Shown: piece by piece, positions 1-5,088 of the stretch
Layout: each line of letters starts with the position of its first letter
Numbering within the stretch: position 1 is the first letter of the stretch
Origin: an uncultured Bdellovibrio sp.
GTDB lineage: Bacteria; Bdellovibrionota; Bdellovibrionia; Bdellovibrionales; Bdellovibrionaceae
Length of the DNA stretch: 5,088 nucleotides
Assembly: GCA_937871355.1 (NCBI GenBank)
Contig: CALMPX010000266.1
Span: forward strand, 1 to 5,088
Direction of reading: 5' to 3'
Notes under the pieces: model-generated
What the model was told of the DNA's origin: nothing
Seen by the model: only the letters and a program-made list of their open reading frames with translations
Databases searched by the model: none
Program-made: the position numbers and the translations under genes

Positions 1-555
1 ATGGCCATCGAAGAACCAAAGTACACAGTGGAGTCAAAAACATCTGAATATGAAATTCGTAAATATGGTCCGATACTGGTCGCAGAAACAAAAATTGATT
101 CTGATTTTGAAAAGGCTGGAAACCAAGCGTTTAGAATTCTGGCTGGATATATTTTTGGAGCCAATAAAACGAAAACAAAAATAGCTATGACCGCTCCGGT
201 CAATCAAGAAGCGGTTTCTGAGAAAATAGAAATGACGGCGCCGGTCACTCAAATCAAAGACAAGTCGGGATTTGTAGTGCAATTCACCATGCCCCAAAAA
301 TACACCCTAGATACTTTACCAGTTCCTGATGATTCGAAGGTCCAATTGCGCGAATTACCGGGTCGCCGAGTCGCGGTTTACACCTACTCGGGGTCTTGGT
401 CAGAATCTCGATACGAGGAAAAACTATTAAGCTTTAAACTTGAGTTGAAAAAAGATAACATAAAGACCATGGGTGAGCCTTCTTTGGCTCGATATAATTC
501 ACCCTTTCAGCTTTGGTTTTTACGTCGAAATGAAATCTGGCTGCAAGTTGAGTGA
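1..555 (+). CDS. SOUL/heme-binding family protein
   Basis: The 184-aa product matches the SOUL (HBP/SOUL) family along its length. It opens with EEPKYTVESKTSEYEIRKY (residues 4-22), has the paired motifs IAMTAPV (61-67) and IEMTAPV (76-82), and ends with ARYNSPFQLWFLRRNEIWL (163-181), a very typical SOUL C-terminus. Family members form a beta-barrel-like fold and some bind heme or other tetrapyrroles; bacterial functions are mostly unknown. The protein contains no histidine and no cysteine, so His-ligated heme binding as in mouse SOUL is not possible. The ATG is the first base of the window, so upstream sequence cannot be seen. Many bacterial relatives carry a signal peptide before the EEPKYTV segment, and the true start could lie further upstream. 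The methyltransferase gene follows after 21 nt on the same strand, suggesting an operon. The family call is secure; the role is not. Confidence 0.9.
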   Translation: MAIEEPKYTVESKTSEYEIRKYGPILVAETKIDSDFEKAGNQAFRILAGYIFGANKTKTKIAMTAPVNQEAVSEKIEMTAPVTQIKDKSGFVVQFTMPQKYTLDTLPVPDDSKVQLRELPGRRVAVYTYSGSWSESRYEEKLLSFKLELKKDNIKTMGEPSLARYNSPFQLWFLRRNEIWLQVE

Positions 556-576
556 TGACTTAAAACGAATGGATTT

Positions 577-1164
577 ATGGATAAAAAAACTTTATCAGCT
601 TATTTAAATCACGCTCAGTCTTACAGTGAAGACTGGCTCGCTCAGCCTGAACCTTCAGATATGTACGAAATTCTAAAAAAGTTTTTTAATTTAAACGGAG
701 ATACGGCAGATATTGGCTGTGGCAATGGTCGAGATGCAAATTGGTTAAGTCAAAATGGTTGTAAGGTCTTTGGATTTGACTATTCAGATAATCTACTTGA
801 AATTGCTTCTCAAAATTATCCACATATTCAATTTTCGAAAGCTATATTGCCTGAACTCAACCAGATAAATAATCAGTTTGATAATGTACTTTGTGAAACT
901 GTCATCATGCATTTATCTAAAGAACAAATTATTCCAGCTATTCAAAATTTAAAACGAATACTTAGAAATAATGGAATTTTATATCTTTCATGGCGAGTCA
1001 CGGAAAAAGAAGATGCTCGTCATACAGATGGACGTCTCTATTCGGCTTTTAGTCCTGATTTAATTCTAAAACAATTCGATAAAAATGATATTTTGCATTT
1101 TGAAGATAAAATGAGCGTGAGCTCTGGAAAAAGAATCTGTCGATTGATTTACCAAAAAAACTAA
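577..1164 (+). CDS. Class I SAM-dependent methyltransferase
   Basis: This 195-aa protein is a small cytosolic Rossmann-fold methyltransferase. Motif I, DIGCGNGRD at residues 45-53, is the glycine-rich S-adenosylmethionine loop. GFDYS (66-70) supplies the acidic residue at the end of beta-2 (Asp68) that usually holds the ribose. FDNVLCETVIMHLS (101-114) matches the motif after beta-4, and NNGILYLSWRVTE (131-143) is the beta-5 region. The tail, with GRLYSAF (152-158) and SSGKRICRLI (182-191), resembles a group of bacterial methyltransferases of unknown substrate. The length is normal for a bare catalytic core without a substrate domain. The start at 577 has no clear Shine-Dalgarno sequence; it lies 21 nt after the SOUL gene stop, so translation may depend on the upstream gene. 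ATGs at 555 and 569 are out of frame. The class is certain; the substrate cannot be told from the sequence. Confidence 0.9.
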   Translation: MDKKTLSAYLNHAQSYSEDWLAQPEPSDMYEILKKFFNLNGDTADIGCGNGRDANWLSQNGCKVFGFDYSDNLLEIASQNYPHIQFSKAILPELNQINNQFDNVLCETVIMHLSKEQIIPAIQNLKRILRNNGILYLSWRVTEKEDARHTDGRLYSAFSPDLILKQFDKNDILHFEDKMSVSSGKRICRLIYQKN

Positions 1165-1172
1165 GTTTTGTT

Positions 1173-1206
1173 AAAGTGGCAAGGAGATATTTCCTTGCCA
1201 CTTTTT
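1173..1206 (+). terminator. Rho-independent-type hairpin, shared by convergent genes
   Basis: AAAGTGGCAAGGA (1173-1185) pairs perfectly with TCCTTGCCACTTT (1192-1204) around a 6-nt loop, giving a 13-bp stem that runs into TTTTT (1202-1206) on the plus strand. It starts 9 nt after the methyltransferase stop. The stop of the minus-strand cytochrome gene is at 1208-1210, so the same hairpin also lies right behind that gene. On the minus strand the tail is TTTAACAAAA, a poor U-tract, so termination is expected to be better for the plus-strand transcript. Confidence 0.85.
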
Positions 1207-1207
1207 C

Positions 1208-2353
1208 CTATTTTTTATTTTGTGACTTAATAATATTTCTCAGTGATTCTAAATGACCTTTAACATCTTTTGGAATGTTTGTACCACTCGAACCAGAATA
1301 TCCCATGATGATCGAATCTGAATATTTGCTCAGGCAAATTTTTGCCCATGAGGTTTCTGGAGCTTTGTGAATACACGATTCGTAATAATTTTCATGCAGA
1401 GCCAGTGTCGAAAAAGGGTGTAATTCATCATAGCTTTGACCGGTTAAAAGCAAAACTTCGCCCAGTTCGTTCTGATTTAAATTTTCAGACAATAAATTAA
1501 GTAAAATGGGAATCGCTCGCATATCTTCAATTTCGCTGATACGGTTTTTAACTAAAGCGCGCACATCGGAAAGCTTTCGGCCACCGACGTTCGATTCCCA
1601 ATTTGCGATTGATTTTTTCCAAAGCTGATTTGGTTTTTTTAAATAATTTGGAAGCGACGGATTCGTATCAATGGCTTGAGTAATTTGATGGGCTCGTGCC
1701 GGATCATTCATAAATTGCACTGCAATTTGTAAACCTAATTTAGCTATAGTATCTGTTTTATTTTCGATTCTGATGTCCGGTTTGATTTCTTTGAGATCTT
1801 TCAAGACTAAATTGAAGGCTGCATCAAATTCACGAAAGGCGATCATAAATTCAATTTGATTAATCACAGGCAGTGTTTTAACAAAAACCTGATTGTCTTG
1901 GTCCGCTTTGAAGGAAGGCCCTTGATTCATGCGCGTGTGGCACTCTAGGCAATAACTCGTTACTTTGACCAATTGAGACCGTGAATATTCGGCCCAGCCC
2001 TCTTTAAAATTTGTATCGGCGCGCTGTAATTCCTCTGAAAACTGAGCGGCCACAAAGCGAGTTGTTGGATCTAAATTTTTAATCATAGGACTGTGTTTAA
2101 CGTTCGATGCCTCGACCGCCAGCTCATGAATATTTTTTTGAAGGAAGGAATAGTTTTTTGCATCTTTAAACTTATTTGAATTAAAAATGTAGGGTTGAAG
2201 ACTCAGCATATTTTGTTTTAAATTATTCATTGAGGAATGCCAGGTCGGCGGCGGATTAAATCCATAATCAACTTCATCCGTTTTAGTCGGAGGATTTTTA
2301 CAAGATGCTACTAGTAGCGTAAGAGATAAAATTAAACTCAGTTTAAAATTCAT
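1208..2353 (-). CDS. Monoheme cytochrome c lipoprotein
   Basis: The 381-aa product starts with MNFKLSLILSLTLLVAS followed by Cys18, a clear lipoprotein signal with lipobox VAS|C. Lys at position +2 suggests sorting to the outer membrane under the usual Lol rule. A single c-type heme motif, CLECH (residues 135-139), follows an alpha-helical stretch; a methionine (Met142) lies close after it, but the sixth heme ligand cannot be assigned. The remaining 240 residues look helical and TPR-like, and end in a distinctive region with paired cysteines (Cys327, Cys340) and IIMGYSGSSGTNIP (348-361). I recall similar C-termini in uncharacterised cytochrome-like proteins of predatory or delta-type bacteria, but cannot name a family. 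An in-frame ATG 27 nt upstream (2380) exists, but the ATG at 2353 is preferred: it has AAAAGGTGG (2358-2366) 4 nt upstream and places the signal peptide at the N-terminus. A role in envelope electron transfer or redox sensing is inference. Confidence 0.8.
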   Translation of the reverse strand: MNFKLSLILSLTLLVASCKNPPTKTDEVDYGFNPPPTWHSSMNNLKQNMLSLQPYIFNSNKFKDAKNYSFLQKNIHELAVEASNVKHSPMIKNLDPTTRFVAAQFSEELQRADTNFKEGWAEYSRSQLVKVTSYCLECHTRMNQGPSFKADQDNQVFVKTLPVINQIEFMIAFREFDAAFNLVLKDLKEIKPDIRIENKTDTIAKLGLQIAVQFMNDPARAHQITQAIDTNPSLPNYLKKPNQLWKKSIANWESNVGGRKLSDVRALVKNRISEIEDMRAIPILLNLLSENLNQNELGEVLLLTGQSYDELHPFSTLALHENYYESCIHKAPETSWAKICLSKYSDSIIMGYSGSSGTNIPKDVKGHLESLRNIIKSQNKK

Positions 2354-2574
2354 AGAACCACCTTTTCTATAAGTTAGCATATTGGCGGCATTAAGATATG
2401 ATTTCTGTCATAGTTTGGTGGTCCTGTTTGAAGTCGAGCGGAATGCGAAAGCATAGGGATTGAATCATAAGTATTTTCAATAGGTTAACGGATTTATTGC
2501 GATAATATAAAAAATAGAGTTACTGGTAATAAGTCTATTATTTTGAATACATTTAATAAGTTATCATTTATTTT
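2354..2574. other. Divergent intergenic region, no clear promoter
   Basis: This 221-nt stretch separates the divergent cytochrome gene and the membrane-anchored protein gene, so it should hold both promoters. The part nearest the plus-strand gene (about 2480-2574) is very AT-rich. TATTAT at 2536-2541 could be a -10 element, but no acceptable -35 stands 16-18 nt before it. No convincing sigma-70 pair was found for the minus strand either. A 4-bp hairpin with a GAAA loop (2443-2454) is too short to mean much. Confidence 0.4.
2358..2366 (-). promoter_or_regulatory. Shine-Dalgarno deciding the cytochrome lipoprotein start
   Basis: On the minus strand the sequence AAAAGGTGG lies 4 nt before the ATG at 2353. 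The longer start at 2380 lies upstream of this site and would add nine residues, several of them charged or polar, before the lipoprotein signal. This supports the 381-aa form. Confidence 0.6.
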
Positions 2575-3228
2575 ATGCCTATGATTAAAAATTTTTTTAT
2601 AGTGCTCGTCGTATTTGTCGCAGGATTTATAACAAATAAAATAATAACTACTTCTATTTCTGTGGAAAAGCCGGCTCTATGTGAAAATTTGAATGCAGCG
2701 AAAAATGATCTCATTTCGATAAGTCAGAATGAATATCTTGAGTATACGAAGATTAAAGATCTCAAACAAAAATATGAGAAGGCGGATGAACTTCTAGGTA
2801 AAGTGATGCTTTTGTTTCTTGCCGACATTGGATTTAAAGCGGCAAAAATGCCGATCAATGATGTCGAAGTTAAAAGTTTAGATCCTGAAAGTGTTAATCG
2901 TAAAACTGAAGCTACAAAAATTGCGGAATCTGCGCCAACGACGGCGCAAGCGGTACCTGAACCGCAAGCTTCAATCAGTGACAGTCTTAAGGGAAAAAGC
3001 CAACTCATTCGTAACTTGAACTCACAAGCGCAAATTAATGAAGCTTTAGATAAGGCCTTAATCGAGAATCCTAAAGTCGCTGTAGCTGGCGGAAATCCTG
3101 TTGAACAGCAACAAATGAAAGTAATTGAAGGCTCTTTTGTTGGTGAAATAAAATTTTTTGATAAAAAGCGTGAAGCGCGTAATGTGAGTTGGGAATTAAT
3201 ACCTAATTACAGAGAAAACCTATACTGA
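2575..3228 (+). CDS. Membrane-anchored protein of unknown function, prematurely stopped
   Basis: I do not recognise this 217-aa protein. Residues 4-20 (IKNFFIVLVVFVAGFIT) form one hydrophobic segment after a Lys, so it is either an uncleaved N-terminal anchor or a signal peptide; the rest would then face the periplasm. Residues about 53-75 are charged and coiled-coil-like. A Pro/Ala/Thr-rich linker (120-133) follows, then a more structured region (140-213) including GSFVGEIKFFDKK and SWELIPNY. The reading frame stops at 3226-3228 in the middle of what appears to be a folded domain. Clear coding sequence continues in another frame to 3476 (listed separately), so this is probably the N-terminal three quarters of a frameshifted gene of about 300 residues. 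There is no good Shine-Dalgarno sequence; the ATG at 2581 is an equally possible start and would remove two residues. Confidence 0.7.
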   Translation: MPMIKNFFIVLVVFVAGFITNKIITTSISVEKPALCENLNAAKNDLISISQNEYLEYTKIKDLKQKYEKADELLGKVMLLFLADIGFKAAKMPINDVEVKSLDPESVNRKTEATKIAESAPTTAQAVPEPQASISDSLKGKSQLIRNLNSQAQINEALDKALIENPKVAVAGGNPVEQQQMKVIEGSFVGEIKFFDKKREARNVSWELIPNYRENLY

Positions 3229-3476
3229 CAGAGTTCCATCTTAGGATATATGGAGGCGGTAAAGGTCATAACGAGGCCTCGGGTCGCGGCGAACTTCGTC
3301 ATGTGTCTCTATTAGCTGAAGACCCTTATGCCTATATGGTTGAAACCTGTGGAAGCGAATGTTATTTCCAAATGTATTATAATGCTATTCACGATCAGTT
3401 TTTCGGGAATTACTATGAAGCTAAAGACGGTTCTAAAAAGTTTGAACGCGTGGGTTTAGTCAATTTGCATCGATAA
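3207..3476 (+). pseudogene. Frame-displaced C-terminal part of the gene starting at 2575
   Basis: In the frame shifted by -1 relative to the upstream gene, an open stretch runs from 3207 (after TAA at 3204-3206) to TAA at 3474-3476. It has no ATG or GTG near its beginning, so it is unlikely to be a separate gene. It overlaps the upstream frame by 22 nt. Adding one A to the run at 3215-3218 would join the frames smoothly as NYRE then KPILTEFHLRIYGGGKGHNE, giving an 86-residue tail and a 300-aa protein. The tail looks like real protein: it is aromatic-rich and has a glycine cluster, a Cys-x3-Cys pair (CGSEC, about residues 259-263 of the restored protein) and the end FERVGLVNLHR. The cause could be a true one-base deletion or a sequencing or assembly error in the A-run. 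I do not recognise the domain. Confidence 0.7.
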
Positions 3477-3497
3477 TATTCTCATTTATTAAATATC

Positions 3498-4112
3498 TTA
3501 AAGTTTCATTTTTTCGCAGGCCGAAGCTCCAACGTACTCTTTCGTGCCTTCGGGTTTATAAAGATCTCCGCTTACACAGGCGTAACCTTTGCCGACTTTT
3601 GCTTTTTCGCACGCTGAAGTTCCAACCCACTCTTTCGTGCCATTGGGTTTAAAAAACTCGCCGCCTACGCAAGCGTAAGTTTTGCTGAGTTTAGCACTTT
3701 TGCACGCATCATTTCCAACCCACGATTTAGTGCCATTTGGTAAATAAAGATCTCCGCTGACGCAGGCATAACCTTTGCTAATATTTGCATTTTCACAGGC
3801 TGAACTTCCAACGTACTCTTTCGTGCCGTTTTCTTTGTAAAGATCTCCGCCTATGCAAACGAAACCTCCGTTGATGACCGCTTTTTCACAGGCCGAACTT
3901 CCAACGTACTCTTTCGTGCCGTTAGGTTTGTAAAGATCTCCGCCCACACAGGCATATTTTTTACCAAACTTTGCATTTTCACAAACAGAAGTGCCAACAT
4001 ATTCTTTCGTGCCGTCGGGCTTATAAAGATCACCGCCGACGCACATGTATCCACCGGCGTGAGCTATCGTCGTTAGTGTGATTAAAGATAAAAAAGATAA
4101 AAATGATTTCAT
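3498..4112 (-). CDS. Secreted protein of six 31-residue cysteine-pair repeats
   Basis: The 204-aa product begins with a typical Sec signal peptide, MKSFLSFLSLITLTTIAHA, likely cut after Ala19. Almost everything after it is six tandem units of exactly 31 residues (the last one 28). The unit reads approximately YxCVGGDLYKPNGTKEYVG, then SSACEKA and a variable Lys/Gly-rich spacer. Cysteines stand at 24/44, 55/75, 86/106, 117/137, 148/168 and 179/199, so each unit has one pair 20 residues apart, probably a disulfide formed in the periplasm or outside the cell. Cys3, Gly6, Gly13-Thr14-Lys15, Val18-Gly19 and Cys23 are the same in all units. No family is recognised; a small beta-rich module used for binding or as a surface or matrix component is a guess. 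AAAGGA (4120-4125) sits 7 nt before the ATG and supports the start. No terminator is seen in the 21 nt before the convergent gene. Confidence 0.8.
   Translation of the reverse strand: MKSFLSFLSLITLTTIAHAGGYMCVGGDLYKPDGTKEYVGTSVCENAKFGKKYACVGGDLYKPNGTKEYVGSSACEKAVINGGFVCIGGDLYKENGTKEYVGSSACENANISKGYACVSGDLYLPNGTKSWVGNDACKSAKLSKTYACVGGEFFKPNGTKEWVGTSACEKAKVGKGYACVSGDLYKPEGTKEYVGASACEKMKL
3501..4049 (-). repeat. Six tandem 93-bp coding repeats
   Basis: Units in reading order are at 4049-3957, 3956-3864, 3863-3771, 3770-3678, 3677-3585 and 3584-3501 (last one short by three codons). On the plus strand, TCTTTCGTGCC recurs once per 93 bp in five of the units, and a block like AAAGATCTCCGC recurs in most. 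Unit 4 (3770-3678) is the most diverged, both in bases and in protein (LPNGTKSWVGNDACKSA). The period is an exact multiple of three and all units are in frame. Confidence 0.85.
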
Positions 4113-4316
4113 AAAATATTCCTTTATATAGCCAGTTAGAGCAATCTTTGAACCGTGATAGACCTTAACTGTAATGACTTATATAGGAATAGACGCCTTA
4201 CTATCGTCTAACTGTTGGTCATCAGCAAAAAATGGCCTAGACACCTCATAACAAATTTGATTTTCGACTTTTATCAAGACATGCTTATTTATCGTTTCAA
4301 CAAAAAAAGGGTTATT
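4113..4316. other. Divergent intergenic region
   Basis: These 204 nt lie between the divergent repeat-protein gene and the peptidase gene and should carry both promoters. TATATA on the minus strand at about 4123-4128 overlaps the Shine-Dalgarno sequence, so it is too close to the start codon to serve as a -10. A second TATATA-like stretch is found near 4180-4185 without a good partner. For the plus strand, TTGATT (4257-4262) could be a -35 but no good -10 follows at 16-18 nt. No small gene or RNA is apparent. Confidence 0.35.
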
Positions 4317-5088
4317 ATGTCTTATAAAATGAAAGCATTCGTACTTGTTTTTGGATTTTGTTTAATTGGTTTTCAAGTCAAAGCTGAACCCAAAGAATCC
4401 ACGGGTTACAACCAGCCGGCGCAGGGTATTTTAGATATTATGCGAGCGCCGTCGCCGCCTTATCCTATGATGAGCCCGACAAAAGATCGGATACTTTTGG
4501 TGGCCATGCAAGATTACCCTTCGATTGAAAAAGTTGCTGAACCTTTTTTACGTTTAGCTGGCGTTCGCTTAGAACCACGAAATCGGAGCCGTCATGATAC
4601 GCCCGGAGGTTACGGTATAGCCGCTTGTGCACGGCAATTTTCTATCGTGAAAGTCTCTGACGGAAGCGAAAAAAATATCGATATGAAAAAAATTATCTGC
4701 GCCGAAGAGCCCACCTGGAGCGCCGATGGAAAACATTTTTTCTTTAGCAATACGACAGAAAATGCCGTTGAGCTTTGGATTGGTGATGCTCAGAGCGCAA
4801 AAATTTCGAAAATATCTGGTGTGACTTTAAATCCGATGCTTGGTTATGAAGCGCAGTGGATGCCTGATCAAAAACATATATTAGTTAAGTTAGTGCCTAA
4901 AAATTTAGGACCGGCTCCGAAAATTAAAGAGGCTCCGGTGGGACCCAGTATTCAAGAGTCTCAAGGTCAAACGGGTCAGAGCAGTACCTACGAAAAGCGC
5001 GATACACTTAATAACAAAAATGATGAAAAACTTTTTGATTATTATGGATTACCACAATTAGCTTTGATTGATATTCAGAGTGGACAAG
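4317..5088 (+). CDS. Exported S9-family peptidase (glutamyl-endopeptidase-like), 3' partial
   Basis: The frame is open from the ATG at 4317 to the window end (257 codons). A signal peptide covers residues 1-23, with a hydrophobic core at 7-19 and likely cleavage after VKA. The rest matches the N-terminal beta-propeller part of S9 (prolyl oligopeptidase clan) enzymes, most closely the type of chloroplast glutamyl endopeptidase and its bacterial relatives: ILDIMRAPSPP (38-48), PFLRLAGVRLEPRNRSR (76-92), the propeller strand motif PTWSADGKHFFFS (132-144), VGPSIQES (208-215), then TYEKRDTL and KLFDYYGLPQLALID (238-252). The Ser-Asp-His catalytic domain would lie at the C-terminus, outside the window, so activity cannot be judged. 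AGGG (4308-4311) stands 5 nt before the ATG and favours it over the ATG at 4329. The product probably degrades peptides in the periplasm or outside the cell; cleavage after Glu is inferred from the family only. Confidence 0.8.
   Translation, partial: MSYKMKAFVLVFGFCLIGFQVKAEPKESTGYNQPAQGILDIMRAPSPPYPMMSPTKDRILLVAMQDYPSIEKVAEPFLRLAGVRLEPRNRSRHDTPGGYGIAACARQFSIVKVSDGSEKNIDMKKIICAEEPTWSADGKHFFFSNTTENAVELWIGDAQSAKISKISGVTLNPMLGYEAQWMPDQKHILVKLVPKNLGPAPKIKEAPVGPSIQESQGQTGQSSTYEKRDTLNNKNDEKLFDYYGLPQLALIDIQSGQ

Noticed and set aside
34..297. Minus-strand open frame of 87 codons inside the SOUL gene
   Set aside because: It is the antisense shadow of a well-supported family gene and its protein shows no domain.
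2443..2454. Small hairpin ATGC-GAAA-GCAT in the divergent intergenic region
   Set aside because: Four base pairs with a GNRA loop can arise by chance, and nothing nearby suggests a structured RNA.
2724..3008. Minus-strand open frame of 94 codons
   Set aside because: It lies wholly opposite the membrane-anchored protein gene, and its translation has low-complexity shadow character.
3207..3228. Programmed -1 ribosomal frameshift at AGAGAAAACC
   Set aside because: The zero-frame codons GAA AAC CTA do not form a canonical slippery heptamer, and no evident stimulatory hairpin was seen directly after it.
3501..4049. Regular repeats suggesting a CRISPR array
   Set aside because: The 93-bp units are contiguous, in frame and coding; there are no unique spacers between short identical repeats.
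3851..4054. Second minus-strand frame within the repeat gene
   Set aside because: It is an alternative frame of the same repeats; only the main frame has a signal peptide and conserved cysteines.
4120..4155. TTCAAA-16 nt-TATATA as promoter of the repeat-protein gene
   Set aside because: The -10 would abut the Shine-Dalgarno sequence, leaving no room for it in the transcript.
4257..4291. Possible sigma-70 promoter for the peptidase gene (TTGATT or TTCGAC as -35)
   Set aside because: The hexamers at the right distance (CATGCT, TATTTA) match the -10 consensus at only three positions.

Overview
This AT-rich window holds seven coding regions, none of them RNA genes or recognisable mobile elements. 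The mix suggests a Gram-negative bacterium: an outer-membrane-type cytochrome c lipoprotein, several exported proteins of unknown function, a SOUL-family protein and an exported S9 peptidase of the plant glutamyl-endopeptidase type. Protein style and base composition would fit a low-GC predatory member of the Bdellovibrionota, but this is an impression and no marker gene proves it.

Layout. Positions 1-555 (+) encode a SOUL/heme-binding-like protein. It is followed 21 nt later by a class I SAM-dependent methyltransferase (577-1164, +), so the two are probably co-transcribed. A strong 13-bp hairpin (1173-1206) ends this pair. It also lies directly after the stop of the convergent minus-strand gene (1208-2353), a lipoprotein with one c-type heme site. 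That gene is divergent from a membrane-anchored protein starting at 2575 (+). The 217-aa reading frame of this protein stops early at 3228. The next 250 nt keep coding without interruption in another frame, down to a stop at 3476, so the gene looks frameshifted near an A-run at 3215-3218, with a restored length of about 300 aa.

Convergent to it is a minus-strand gene (3498-4112) for a secreted protein made almost only of six 31-residue repeats, each with two cysteines exactly 20 residues apart. Divergent from that, an exported S9-family peptidase (4317 to the window end, +) begins; only its signal peptide and part of the beta-propeller domain are present, and the catalytic domain lies beyond the window.

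No shared pathway links the genes. The common theme is the envelope: at least four of the products carry an export or membrane-anchoring signal. The most noteworthy items are the regular cysteine-pair repeat protein, the hidden frameshifted C-terminus, and the monoheme lipoprotein with a long uncharacterised C-terminal part.
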